Shown here: positions 38,123 through 47,547 of the stretch, in pieces
How positions within the stretch are numbered: the first letter of the stretch is position 1
How the letters are laid out: every line of letters begins with the position of its first letter
Source of the DNA: Aciditerrimonas ferrireducens
Lineage (GTDB): Bacteria > Actinomycetota > Acidimicrobiia > Acidimicrobiales > UBA8190
Length of the DNA: 64,000 bases
NCBI RefSeq assembly: GCF_023130475.1
Contig: NZ_JAKHEX010000001.1
Location: forward strand, 313,706 to 377,705
Direction: 5' to 3'
Notes under the pieces: model-generated
Told to the model about the DNA's origin: nothing
Databases searched by the model: none
Seen by the model: only the letters and a program-made list of their open reading frames with translations
Program-made: the position numbers and the translations under genes

Positions 38123-38508
38123 CGGGCCCCCCGGAGGCTGCGGATCCCGAGGTCCCCGTCGGCGCTCCCCGCTGCCGTCCCTGGGGCCTCGGGGCTGGCG
38201 TCGTTGCTCTGGGCCGCCTCGACGGCCAGGACCGACCCCTCGGTGAAGAGGTAGGTGCGGAGCATCTGGTCCAGCACCGGGTCGTGCCGTCGGAGCCACT
38301 CCAGGGTCATGGCGGCGTGCTCCTTCTCCTCGTCCCGGTTGTGGGCCAGCACGGCGGCCAGCTCGGGGTCGCCGGCCGCGTCCACCCGCTGGTCGTACCA
38401 GTCCACCGCCTCGAGCTCCTCTTGCAGCGAGACGATGGCCCGGTGGCGGTCCACCGTGGCGGGCTGGAGCACCTCGCGCTCCTCGTGGAGACCTTGACTG
38501 GAGGCCAT
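38119..38508 (-). CDS. Encapsulated ferritin-like protein (EncFtn cargo)
   Basis: This 129-residue protein is a short ferritin half that becomes active as a ring of dimers inside the encapsulin. The ferroxidase ligands expected from Rhodospirillum EncFtn are present with an offset of one: Glu31, Glu33, Trp37, Tyr38, Glu61 and His64. The C-terminal tail DGDLGIRSLRGAR is the targeting peptide that docks into the shell (LGIxSL pattern). It oxidises Fe(II) and feeds mineral into the shell. The encapsulin gene overlaps its stop codon. No iron-box is evident upstream. Confidence 0.95.
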   Translation of the reverse strand: MASSQGLHEEREVLQPATVDRHRAIVSLQEELEAVDWYDQRVDAAGDPELAAVLAHNRDEEKEHAAMTLEWLRRHDPVLDQMLRTYLFTEGSVLAVEAAQSNDASPEAPGTAAGSADGDLGIRSLRGAR

Positions 38509-38721
38509 GGGGCCGTTCTAGCCGTTCCGGGGACCCACGGCCAAGGGGTCAGGGGTCCTCGTCGCGCTCGTGGTGCACTCGAGCCGGGGTCGGCCGACGG
38601 GGGTTGGACGGGCAGGGGTGCTCGTGGCCCTACGCTCAAGCCCCGGCAGTGGGGCGGGCGCCCCACCGGGCCGTCGCGTCGGCGCTGCTCGGCCCGGGAA
38701 CGACGAGGGAAAGGTGAGGAG

Positions 38722-39282
38722 ATGGCCGAGCAGGCTGGTGTCGGGGGCGAGCTGGTAGTACCCGAGCCGGGGAGCGACGAGGACGCCGTCGAGGTGGTCG
38801 TCGAGATCCCGGCCGGCAGTCGGAACAAGTACGAGTACGACCATGAGCGGCACCTCATCCGGCTGGACCGGCGGCTGTTCTCGGCCACCGTCTATCCGGC
38901 CGACTACGGCTTCGTCCCCGACACCCTGGCCGAGGACGGCGACCCGCTCGACGCCCTGGTCCTGGTCGAGGACCCCACGTTCCCCGGCTGCCTCGTCGTC
39001 GTCCGGCCCCTCGGCCTCTTCATCATGCGCGACGAGCACGGGCCCGACGCGAAGATCATCTCGGTCCTCGCCCACGACCCCCGCTGGGACGGGGTCGAGG
39101 ACGTCGAGCAGCTGCCCTCCTCGGTGCTCGACGAGATCGAGCACTTCTTCAGCGTCTACAAGGACCTCGAGCCGGGCAAGCTCACCGAGGTCGGGGGGTT
39201 CAGCGGCCGGCGGGCCGCCTGGGAGGAGCTGGCCAAGAGCCGGCGCCGCTACCAGGAGGCGGCGGTCACGAAGGCCCGCTGA
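38722..39282 (+). CDS. ppa: Inorganic pyrophosphatase
   Basis: This 186-residue family I enzyme splits pyrophosphate into two phosphates. It has EIPAGSRNKYEYDH, YPADYGFVPDTLAEDGDPLDALV (the DGDPLD metal site), and KDLEPGKLTEVGGFSG in parts. The start ATG follows AGGTGAGGAG. A ~20-residue acidic N-terminal extension precedes the conserved core. It is divergent from the encapsulin pair, 213 bases away. Confidence 0.94.
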   Translation: MAEQAGVGGELVVPEPGSDEDAVEVVVEIPAGSRNKYEYDHERHLIRLDRRLFSATVYPADYGFVPDTLAEDGDPLDALVLVEDPTFPGCLVVVRPLGLFIMRDEHGPDAKIISVLAHDPRWDGVEDVEQLPSSVLDEIEHFFSVYKDLEPGKLTEVGGFSGRRAAWEELAKSRRRYQEAAVTKAR

Positions 39283-39384
39283 CCCCGGCCCCCGGGGGAC
39301 CGCAGCGGGCCGGCTCGCCGCCCGTCCGCCGGTCAAGGCCGCCGGGCCATCTGCCGATGGCCTTCGGTGGAGGTGCCCAGGGCC

Positions 39385-40740
39385 ATGCCCAGCCAGCAGC
39401 GTCCAGGCGGGACGACGGCGGTCCTCCCCGGGTCCGGGCCCGAGCGACCCGGCGCCGAGCGGCCCGGGGCCGCCGAGGGTCTCTTCGACGTCGTCGCCGA
39501 TCGGTTCCCCGGCCTGGCCGGCCGCCTGCACGGGGAGAGCTGGTCGCTGCGGCCCCGAACCGGTCGCGCCCGGGCTCAGGGTCGGCGCCGGCCGGCGCCG
39601 CGGGCCCGGTCCTGGCGCAGCCGGGGAGGGATCCGGGCTCCCCGGGCCGGCGCCCTGGTGATCCTGGGCCTGGTGGTCGCTTCGGCCCTGGCGGGCAGCC
39701 TGGCCTCGGTCGGGGTCCTCGGGGGGAGCCAGGTGGCTCGGGTGACGCGGCGGGACGCGGGTTCGGCCACCGGGGCTGCTGCCCGGAGCGCGCCGCCCTC
39801 GCACGCCGGGGCCGGCGGGACCAGACCGCCGAGCGAAGAGGGGCAGCCTCGCTCCAGCCTTCCCCCCGGTGCCCTGCGTCCGCCGTCGTCGGCGAGCACC
39901 CTGGGCTCGGCCCCAGGGGCTTCGACCCCGGGCAGCTCGGTCGGGGGGCAGGGCAGCGGGCAGGGCGCAGCCGGCGCGGCGACCGGCACGGGGCCGAGCC
40001 CCCTCGCCGTGCTCCAACAGCTCTGGACCGCTCGGGACGCTGCCCTGGCCGCCCACGACCCGACCCGCCTGGCCGCCGCCGAGACCGGGCCGGCCCTCTG
40101 GGCCGACACCGCCGGGCTGCTCGACGGACATCCCCTCCCGACCCCGCCGGCCAGCCAGCTGACGCTCCTCGGGACGCCCCAGGACCCGTCGCTGGTCGAC
40201 GGCGTCATCGGGGCCGGGGTCGCCAAACCTGGTGCCCAGGTCACCCTGGTCCAGGCGGCCCCGGTCGGCCAGGGCGGGGCCTGGCGACTCACCCTCCTGG
40301 TCCAGCTCACCGTGCCCGCGGTGCCCTCGGGCCAGGCCACGACCGTCCCCAGCGGCGCCCTCGCCCAGCTGGCCGGCCTCTGGCAGGCCTGGGGCCGCTC
40401 CGGCCAGGCCCCGGCCCCCGGCAGCACTCCCTTCGCCCTCGGCGGCGCCCTGGTGAACGAGGGCCAGGTCCTCGCCGGCCAGGTCGGGCTCGCCGAGCTG
40501 GCCGGTGCCCGGGTCGACCTGTCCCTGGCGGCCGTGCCCGGGGCGGCCGAGCAGATGACCCTCGGCCAAACGGTCTGCGGGGCGATCGGCGAGACCCTGG
40601 TCCTCGACCCGACCACCGGCAGCCTGGTCCAGCCCGCCAGCCGCGACCGGTTCGGTTCGCTCGTCCCCCCCGGCACCTACCAGCAGGTCCAGGAGGACGC
40701 CGTCCTGCCGGTCTGCGTCCTCGGCCCGCCGGAGGCTTGA
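39385..40740 (+). CDS. Membrane-anchored hypothetical protein with Pro/Gly/Ser-rich linker
   Basis: This 451-residue protein has a basic cytoplasmic N-terminus, one membrane segment near residue 95 (ALVILGLVVASALAGSLASVGVL in parts), a ~80-residue Ala/Gly/Ser/Pro linker, and an exported domain of ~240 residues. The exported part has two Cys (VCGAIG and VCVLGP) that could form a disulfide. No family is recognised. ATG at 39,385 is chosen over GTG at 39,367. It lies 102 bases after ppa and may be co-transcribed. Confidence 0.6.
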   Translation: MPSQQRPGGTTAVLPGSGPERPGAERPGAAEGLFDVVADRFPGLAGRLHGESWSLRPRTGRARAQGRRRPAPRARSWRSRGGIRAPRAGALVILGLVVASALAGSLASVGVLGGSQVARVTRRDAGSATGAAARSAPPSHAGAGGTRPPSEEGQPRSSLPPGALRPPSSASTLGSAPGASTPGSSVGGQGSGQGAAGAATGTGPSPLAVLQQLWTARDAALAAHDPTRLAAAETGPALWADTAGLLDGHPLPTPPASQLTLLGTPQDPSLVDGVIGAGVAKPGAQVTLVQAAPVGQGGAWRLTLLVQLTVPAVPSGQATTVPSGALAQLAGLWQAWGRSGQAPAPGSTPFALGGALVNEGQVLAGQVGLAELAGARVDLSLAAVPGAAEQMTLGQTVCGAIGETLVLDPTTGSLVQPASRDRFGSLVPPGTYQQVQEDAVLPVCVLGPPEA

Positions 40741-40929
40741 CCGTGGTGAGCGGGGCCGGGGGCTTCTGGCAGGCGCAGACGACCCCGGCGGGCTGAGCGG
40801 GGCCGGCGAACGGGGCGGGGGTCCAGGGACCTCCGGTTCCCTGACCCGCCCGGCATGTCCTGCCTGGTGCGTCGAGCGGCGCAGCATGGGCGTCATCCCG
40901 CTCATCCGGACAGGGCGTTCCGATCCTGG

Positions 40930-40956
40930 TGCAACCTTCTGAGGGTTTGACGCGTG
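40930..40956 (+). promoter_or_regulatory. Possible ECF-type promoter before the sigma factor gene
   Basis: TGCAACC (40,930-40,936) and CGT (40,953-40,955) are 16 bases apart, as in many ECF promoters with an AAC-type -35 and a CGT-type -10. It stands ~40 bases before the ECF gene, so self-activation is plausible. The match is short and needs a genome-wide search. Confidence 0.4.
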
Positions 40957-40995
40957 TGGGGTGGGTGCGGTCGGGCGAGGTGAAGGGGATGCCGG

Positions 40996-41508
40996 GTGGC
41001 GAGCGGAGGCGAGGGGGGCTCAGACGGCAGGGAGGGGTTCGAGGCCGTGTACCGGGCTTCGTACTCGAGGCTCGTGGGCCAGCTCTCGGTCGTCACCACC
41101 AGCCGGGCGGAAGCCGAGGAGGCGGTCCAGGAAGCCTTTGCTCGCCTCTGGGTTCGCTGGGATCAGGTGGGTGGCTACGAGAACGTCGAGGCGTGGGTCC
41201 GGCGCGTCGCGATCAACGTCGCGATCGGGCGTTGGCGTCGTGTCATGCGTGAACGAGCACTTCCGGTGGCCTCCGGTGCTGCGGGCGGTCCCACGGGACC
41301 GGATCTCGACCTGCTCCGCGCCCTGCGAAGGGTCCCCGTCCAGCAGCGTTCGGCCTTGGTCCTTCACCACGTCGTCGGCTTGTCGGTCGAGGAGGTCGCT
41401 GAGGAGCTCGCGAGCAAACCAGGAACGGTGAAGTCGTGGCTCAGTCGGGGCCGGGCTTCCCTCGCCGGCCTGCTGGGGTGTGCCGACGACGAGCAGGGTG
41501 GCTCGTGA
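40996..41508 (+). CDS. ECF-family RNA polymerase sigma factor
   Basis: This 170-residue sigma factor has region 2 (FEAVYRASYSRLVGQLSVVT, AEAEEAVQEAFARLWVRW) and region 4 (VPVQQRSALVLHHVVGLS, VEEVAEELASKPGTVKSWLSRGRASL in parts). It resembles SigE-like actinobacterial ECF proteins. The next gene begins 18 bases later and encodes a membrane protein with a short cytoplasmic N-terminus, which may serve as anti-sigma partner. The GTG start follows GAAGGGG. Confidence 0.9.
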   Translation: MASGGEGGSDGREGFEAVYRASYSRLVGQLSVVTTSRAEAEEAVQEAFARLWVRWDQVGGYENVEAWVRRVAINVAIGRWRRVMRERALPVASGAAGGPTGPDLDLLRALRRVPVQQRSALVLHHVVGLSVEEVAEELASKPGTVKSWLSRGRASLAGLLGCADDEQGGS

Positions 41509-41526
41509 AGCCGAGGAGGGGCCGTG

Positions 41527-42867
41527 ATGGCAGTCGACCCGGGTCGTGATCCCGTCGCGTCGTTGCTCGGGGCCTTGGCTGCCGGTGTCGAGCAGACCGT
41601 GGCGCCGCCGGAGGTGGGGTTCGTCGTCGATCGGGCCCGCCGGGTCGAGCGACGCCGTCTTCGCCGTCAGCGGCTGGCGCTGGCAGCCGCGGTCGTCGTT
41701 CTCGCCGCAGCAGCCCTGGTGAGCGTCGCAACCCTTGGGCACCGCCACCGCGTCGGGTCCGGGCCCTTCGCCGCGCTCCCCAGCCATGTGGTGCGCTTCG
41801 GGGAGGTTCGGTTCGTCGTCAAGGACCTGCCGCTCGTCGCGCGGGACACCGCGTCGGTCCCCGCTTCTGGCGTGACCACGTTGCACCTGCCGGTGGTGAG
41901 CCCCGACCACGCCGACATCGCCTTTGGGGCCGGGCGCGTCTGGGTCCTCGAGCACGGCGCTCCAGCATCCTCGACCGCCTGCGGCCGGCTGGTCGCGCTC
42001 GATGCCACCACTGCCCAGGTGGTCGGCTCGGTGCCGATCGGCTTGTGCCCCAACGCCCTCGCCTACGGGGCAGGGTCGGTGTGGGTGCTGGCCTCCCAGA
42101 TCGGCGTGGCGGGATACCAGCTCCTCCGGGTCGATCCCGCCACGCTGCACATCTCCTCGACGACCGTCATCGACGGCGGGCCTCACGGGATCGCCCCGCA
42201 GGGCGACACCGGTGTGAAGGACCAGTTCGTGACCGTGAGCGACGGCCACGTGGTGATCGCCGTGCGGGAGCCAACCGGTGCCGCTCAGCTCAGCGTCCTC
42301 GACCCGAGGACCGGAACGGTGACGCGATCGGTGATCCTCACCCGGCCCGATGGACCGGTCACCGGGCTCGGAGCGACGGGGGGGACCGTGTGGGTCGGGA
42401 CGGCCAACGGCTGGGTGATGGCCTTCGACCCGAGGAAAGGGGCCCTCTCGCGTGCTCGGCGGCTCGGCACCCGCGTCGTGAGCCTTTCGGCGGCAGGGCC
42501 CGAGCTGTGGGTGACGCTGAACCTGCCGGTCCCCCCGAACGCCAGGTACCCGGGACTCGACCTCGTACGCCTCGATCCGACGACGGGGGGGATCGCCCAG
42601 GACACGGGTCTCCCGATCGCCTTCGTCGCCACCGACGGCACGTCGGTCTGGGCGCTGGGCAGCGCCCCTCCCTACAGGTCCGATGGTGGTCTGGTCGCCG
42701 AGCTCGACCTGAGGTCGGGGACGCTGCGCGCCCGAACGCAGCTCCCGGCCTCGGGCTACGACCTGCCCGACACGCTCGGCGTCAGTGATGGCGCAGCATG
42801 GGTGCTCAACGACACCGCTGGCACCCTGACCAGGATCCGGCCGGACACCAGCGGGAACGGGGCCTGA
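41527..42867 (+). CDS. Membrane-anchored beta-propeller-like protein next to ECF sigma
   Basis: This 446-residue protein has ~50 cytoplasmic residues rich in Arg, one membrane segment (LALAAAVVVLAAAALVSVATL, read in parts) near residue 60, and an exported domain with repeats of the form GxVWV (for example GAGRVWVLEHG, GAGSVWVLASQ, GGTVWVGTANG, GTSVWALG). Such repeats form a propeller and resemble PQQ/NHL-like blades. No zinc anti-sigma motif (HxxxCxxC) is seen, so its role as anti-sigma is inferred only from position. ATG at 41,527 has GAGGAGG eight bases upstream. Confidence 0.7.
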   Translation: MAVDPGRDPVASLLGALAAGVEQTVAPPEVGFVVDRARRVERRRLRRQRLALAAAVVVLAAAALVSVATLGHRHRVGSGPFAALPSHVVRFGEVRFVVKDLPLVARDTASVPASGVTTLHLPVVSPDHADIAFGAGRVWVLEHGAPASSTACGRLVALDATTAQVVGSVPIGLCPNALAYGAGSVWVLASQIGVAGYQLLRVDPATLHISSTTVIDGGPHGIAPQGDTGVKDQFVTVSDGHVVIAVREPTGAAQLSVLDPRTGTVTRSVILTRPDGPVTGLGATGGTVWVGTANGWVMAFDPRKGALSRARRLGTRVVSLSAAGPELWVTLNLPVPPNARYPGLDLVRLDPTTGGIAQDTGLPIAFVATDGTSVWALGSAPPYRSDGGLVAELDLRSGTLRARTQLPASGYDLPDTLGVSDGAAWVLNDTAGTLTRIRPDTSGNGA

Positions 42868-43007
42868 ATGCGACCTCGGCGTCCGCCTCGGTGTCCCCCT
42901 TGCGAGGTCCCGGCGACGAGCCGGCCCGAACCGCTGGCGCCTGGGGCTGAGGAGGCAGGCGTGCGCTCGTTCGACCAAAGCGTCGTCCGCGCCGGCCGGC
43001 GGCGCCC

Positions 43008-45585
43008 CTAGCGCAGCTGCCGGGGCCGGGTGCCGAGCGGCTCGGCGGGTTGGGCGAAGACGGCCATCTTGGCCCCGAGGACGAGGGGGCCTTCGGGGGT
43101 GGCGAGGACCGGGTTGAGGTCGATGGTGGCGATCTCGGGGAGGTCCTCGGCGAGGCGGCCGAGGCGGAGGAGGAGCTCCTCGAGGCCCTGGGTGTCGGCG
43201 GGGGGCCGCTCGGGGCCGCCGGCCAGGAGGGACGAGGTGCGGCGGCCCTGCACGAGGAAGCGGGCGTCGCTGCGGCTGAGGGGGGCGACACGGGTGGCCG
43301 AGTCGTCGAGGTCCTCGAGGGGCCCGGCCGCGGCGAGGACGACGAGGGCGCCGAAGGCGGCGTCCCGGAGCACCCCGGCGAGGAGGGGCAGGCCACCGGA
43401 GGCGCCGGCCTTGGCGGCGGCTGCCGCGGTGGGGTCGGGCAGGGGGTGGCCGAGCACCCCGGGGAGGCGGTAGCGGCCGAGGACCTCCCAGGCCACCTCC
43501 GGTGGCACCCACCACAGGGCCCCTTCGTCCTCGTCTGCGTTCTCGTCGCTCGGCGCCGACCGTCGGTCCCCGTCGGCTCGCTCGGCGGCTTCGGCGAGGA
43601 GCTGGCGGGCCCCGTTCGGGTCGAGGTCGTCGAAGGTCGCCGGGGGGTCCTCGGGGGTGGCCCGCCAGCGGCTGTAGCGGACGGCGTGGGCCACGGCCCG
43701 GGCGGCCGACTCGGGGTAGGTGAAGGAGGGGATGGGCCGGACGGCGGCCTGGAGGCGGTGGCGGGCCCGTTCGGTGCCGAGGAACGCGGCGACGACCGGC
43801 ACGTGGGTCGCCTCGGTGTGGTCGACGGCGTGGACCAGGGCGGCGGCCACGTCCTCGGCGGTGGTGGTGAGCGGCGGGGTGAAGATGACGATCACCGCGT
43901 CGACCTCCCCGCTGGCCAGGAGGAGCTCCAGGGCCTGGCGGTAGTGGTCGGGGGTGGCACTGGCCACCATGTCGACCGGGTTGGCCACCCCGGCCTCGGG
44001 GGGCAGGAAGGCGTGGAGCCGGTCCTGGAGGCCGGGGGAGAGCTCGGGGACCTCGAGGCCCCAGCCGGCCACGGCGTCGGCGGCCAGCACCCCCGGTCCG
44101 CCGGCGTTGCCGAGGATGCCGACCCGGGGACCGGCGGGCAGGGGCTGGTGGGCGAGGACGGCCCCCACGTCGAAGAGCTCCTCGACCGTCGAGACCCGCA
44201 GCACCCCGGTCTGCTCCAGGAGGGCGTCGACCGCCCGTTCGGGGCTGGCGTGGGCCGCGGTGTGGGAGCGGGCCGCCCGGGTACCGGCCCGGCTGCGGCC
44301 GCTCTTCACCGCCACGATGGGCTTCGCCCGGCTGAAGCGTCCGGCGAGGCGCCGGAACTTTGGGGGGTTCCCGAAGGACTCCAGGTAGAGCAGGGCGACC
44401 TTCGTCTCGGGGTCGTCGAGCCACCACGAGAGCAGGTCGTTGCTGGAGACGTCCGCCTTGTTGCCCATGGAGACGAAGGTGGAGATGCCGAGGCCCCGCT
44501 GGGCCGCCTCGGCCAGGATGGCGATGCCGAGCCCCCCGGACTGGGAGGCGAAGCCGATCGGCCCGACCCGGGGCGGGTCGGGGGCGAAGGTGGCGTTGAG
44601 CTTGGCAGTTCGGGCCGATGAGCCGCATGCCGTGGCGGTGGGCCGCCCGCGTGACCTGACGCTCCAGCTCGGCGCCGGCCGGCCCGGTCTCGGCGAACCC
44701 GGCCGAGACCACCACGAGGGCCCCGACCCCGGCCCGGCCGCAGGCCTCGGTCACCTCGAGGACCGCGGGGGCCGGCACGCTCACGACCGCCAGGTCCACG
44801 GGGGCCGGCACGGCCTCGATCGAGGGCCAGGTCGGCAGGGCCGCGATGGCCTGGGCCTCGGGGTTGACGGGGAACACCGGCCCGGTGAACCCCGAGGCCA
44901 CGAGGTTGCGGAGGATCTCGTGGCCGATGGTCCCGGGCTGGCGGCTCGCCCCGATGACCGCCACCGACCGCGGGCGCAGCAGGCGGAGCATGGAGCGGAC
45001 CGTGGCCTGGCGGTCCCGCTCGGCCGCCGCCGCCAGGGCCTCCTCGGTCGGGGCGATGTCGAGCACCACCCGGGTCACCGAGGCGTCTCGCTCGTACTGC
45101 CGGGCGAAGCCGGCGGCCCGCAGCACCCCGAGCATCTTGGCGTTCACCGAGAGGGTCTCGACGACGAAGCGCTGGACACCGGCCTGGCGGGCCCAGGCGG
45201 CCAGGTGCTCGAGGAGCAAGGTGCCCGCCCCTCGGCCCTGGTGGGCGTCGGCCACCACGAAGGCCACCTCGGCCTCCCCGGCCCCCGGCCGCCGGTCGTA
45301 CTCGGCCAGGGCCACCAGCTCCTCCCCGACCTCGATGGCCAGGGCCGCCCCGTCGACCCCGTCCAGCCCGCAGATCCGCTCGATCTCGGCGTCGGTTACC
45401 CGGTGGGGCCCGAAGAAGCGCATGACCAGGCTGTCCCGGGACAGCCCGGAGAAGAGCCGCCGGACCGCCTCGGCGTCCCCCGGCCCGACCGGCCGGAGCC
45501 GCGCCGCGGTCCCGTCCGCCAGGAGGACATCGACGGCTGCCTGAGCCGAGGGGCGGGGCGGCGGGGACGGGCTGGTCAGGGCCAC
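43008..45585 (-). pseudogene. N-terminal GNAT / NDP-forming acyl-CoA synthetase fusion, frameshifted
   Basis: The first frame encodes a GNAT acetyltransferase (residues 1-175, with DAHQGRGAGTLLLEHLA) and then a CoA-binding domain (SVAVIGASRQPGTIGHEIL, LIGPNC). At about 44,610 the frame shifts, and KLNATFAPDPPRVGPIGF, SMGNKADVSSND and the ligase domains continue to 43,008. This order matches type II protein acetyltransferases of Streptomyces. The ATP-grasp region is also short: only ~35 residues separate AWEVLGRYRLP from FGALVVLA, where about 105 are usual, and the HKSDVGG motif is absent. Confidence 0.75.
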
Positions 45586-45596
45586 GGCTCGCCCCT

Positions 45597-46415
45597 TCAG
45601 GCCGGGCCGCCGGGCACCCCGCCGACCGGCACCGGCCCCGCCGCGCTTAGGGCCTGCAGGTCGGCGCTGATCCGGCCGGCGCAGCGCAGCAGCCGAGGCA
45701 CCAGCTCCTGGCGGATCTTGGCCAGGTCGGCCCGGCTAGCGTGCACCGAGACGTTCACCGCCGCCACCACCCGCCCCGAGCGGTCCCGGATGGGGGCCGC
45801 GGCGGAGCGTAGGCCTTCCTCGAGCTCCTGGTCGACGATGGCGAAGCCCTGCTCGGCCACCTCGTCGAGGACCTCGCCCAGGGCCTCGGCGTCGACCAGG
45901 GTGTTCGGGGTCAGGGCCTCGAGCCGGACCCGCTCGAGGTAGGCCCGGCGCTCCTCGGGGGGCAGCGCGGCGAGCAGGACCCGGCCCATGGAGGTGGCGT
46001 AGGCCGGGAAACGGGTCCCCACGGCGATGGTGACGGTCATGATCCGCTTCGTGGGCACCCGGACCACGTAGACGATGTCGTCGTCGTCCAGGACCGCCAC
46101 CGACGAGGACTCCTTCACCTCGGCCACCAGCTCCTCCAGGTGCGGGGCGGCCACGTCGGCCAGGCCGAGGGTCGAGAGGTAGGCGTAGCCCAGCTCGAGG
46201 ATCCGGGGGCGCAGCCCGAAGACCCGGCCGTCGGTGTGGACGTAGCCGAGCTCCACCAGGGTCAGGAGGAACCGGCGGGCCGCGGCCCGGGTGAGCCCGG
46301 TGCGCCGGGCGACCTCCGAGAGGGTCAGCTGGGCGTGGTCCGGACCGAAGGCCCGGATGACCGCGAGGCCCCGCTCCAGGGACTGCACGAAGTCGCCGCG
46401 GGGCCGCTCAGCCAT
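45597..46415 (-). CDS. IclR-family regulator of the pca cluster (PcaR/PcaU-like)
   Basis: This 272-residue regulator has the N-terminal winged helix-turn-helix (LTLSEVARRTGLTRAAARRFL, read in parts) and the C-terminal effector domain with GTRFPAYATSMGRVLLA and AVNVSVHASR. It resembles the Pob/Pca branch of IclR proteins, which respond to protocatechuate or 3-oxoadipate. It overlaps the end of the fused pcaL by eight bases. It probably controls the pca operon from a promoter before pcaI. Confidence 0.88.
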   Translation of the reverse strand: MAERPRGDFVQSLERGLAVIRAFGPDHAQLTLSEVARRTGLTRAAARRFLLTLVELGYVHTDGRVFGLRPRILELGYAYLSTLGLADVAAPHLEELVAEVKESSSVAVLDDDDIVYVVRVPTKRIMTVTIAVGTRFPAYATSMGRVLLAALPPEERRAYLERVRLEALTPNTLVDAEALGEVLDEVAEQGFAIVDQELEEGLRSAAAPIRDRSGRVVAAVNVSVHASRADLAKIRQELVPRLLRCAGRISADLQALSAAGPVPVGGVPGGPA

Positions 46416-47547
46416 TCAGCCGGCCCTCCTCGGCGAGGACCTCCCGGGCCACGGCCACCGCGGCGTTGGCCGCCGGCACCCCGCCGTAGGCCCCGGCGTG
46501 CAGCAGCACCTCGATCACCTGGTCGGGCCGCAGGCCGTTGCGCAGCGCCCCCCGGACGTGCAGGGGCAGCTCGTGGAGCCGGCCCAGGACGGTGAGGACC
46601 GCCAAGGTGACCGCCGAGCGGGTCGGCCGGTCCAGGGCGGGGCGGACCCAGACCTCCCCCCAGGTGGTCCGGGTGACCAGGTCCACGAAGGCCCGCTGGG
46701 CCAGGTCGGACGCGGCGGTCGAGGCGTCGACGTGGGCGTCCCCCAGGACCGCCCGGCGCACCGCCTCGCCCCGCTCGGCCGGCGAGCCGAGGAGGTGGTC
46801 GAGGAGGGCGTCGGTGGTCCGCCGGGGCTGCTCGACCGGGGCCAGGTGGGCGGCGTGGGGCAGGACCGCCAAAGCGGCGCCCGGGATGGCCTCGGCCAGG
46901 GCCAGGGCGGTCGCCGGGGGGGTCACCGGGTCCTCGGCGCCGGTCAGCACCAGGGTCGGGGCCTCGATGGCGCCGAGGCGCTCCCGGTGGTCGAAGGCGG
47001 CGATGGCCTCGCAGCACGCGGCGTACCCCTCGGGGTCGCAGGCGGCCAGCATGCCGGTCACCCACTCGGCCAGCTCGGGACGCGCGGCCCGGCCCTCGGG
47101 GGTGAACCAGCGCTCGACCAGCATCGGGGCCAGGGCCGCGGGGCCCTCGCTGCGGGACCGGGCCGCCCGCTCCAGCCAGGCCTCGGCCGGGGGCAGCTGG
47201 GCGGCCGTGCAGGCCAGGACCAGGCGCTCGACCCGCCCGGGGTGCTCGCTGGCCAGCCAGAGGGCCACCATGCCCCCCAGGGAGAGCCCCACCACCGAGC
47301 AGCGCTCGACCCCCAGGTGGTCCAGGAGCCCGACCAGGCCCTGGCCGAGCTCGGCCACGCTGCCCGGCAGGGGATCGGGGCGGGGGGTCCCACCGTGCCC
47401 CGGGTGCTCGACCCGCAGCACCCGGCGGTAGGGGAGCAGGGCGGCGACCTGGGGGTCCCACATGGCCCCCGAGGTGCCCAGGGAGTTCAGCAGGACGACG
47501 ACCGGGGCCTCGGGGGGTCCCTCGAGGCGGTGGCTGGGCAGGTTCAC
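46408..47547 (-). CDS. pcaL: 3-Oxoadipate enol-lactonase / 4-carboxymuconolactone decarboxylase fusion
   Basis: This 379-residue protein joins an alpha/beta hydrolase (residues 1-255; Ser in GLSLGG, Asp in GAEDPVTPP, His in AAHLAPVEQP) to a carboxymuconolactone decarboxylase domain (260-379, with GEVWVRPALDRPTRSAVT in parts). It does two consecutive steps, giving 3-oxoadipate. The PcaL fusion is known from Rhodococcus and Streptomyces. It overlaps pcaB by four bases and the IclR gene by eight. Confidence 0.92.
   Translation of the reverse strand: MNLPSHRLEGPPEAPVVVLLNSLGTSGAMWDPQVAALLPYRRVLRVEHPGHGGTPRPDPLPGSVAELGQGLVGLLDHLGVERCSVVGLSLGGMVALWLASEHPGRVERLVLACTAAQLPPAEAWLERAARSRSEGPAALAPMLVERWFTPEGRAARPELAEWVTGMLAACDPEGYAACCEAIAAFDHRERLGAIEAPTLVLTGAEDPVTPPATALALAEAIPGAALAVLPHAAHLAPVEQPRRTTDALLDHLLGSPAERGEAVRRAVLGDAHVDASTAASDLAQRAFVDLVTRTTWGEVWVRPALDRPTRSAVTLAVLTVLGRLHELPLHVRGALRNGLRPDQVIEVLLHAGAYGGVPAANAAVAVAREVLAEEGRLNG

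Noticed and set aside
41020-43007. Long minus-strand frame continuing beyond the acyl-CoA synthetase gene
   Set aside because: After the frameshift at ~44,610 it is low-complexity Pro/Arg sequence, and it is antisense to a better-supported ECF sigma and propeller pair.
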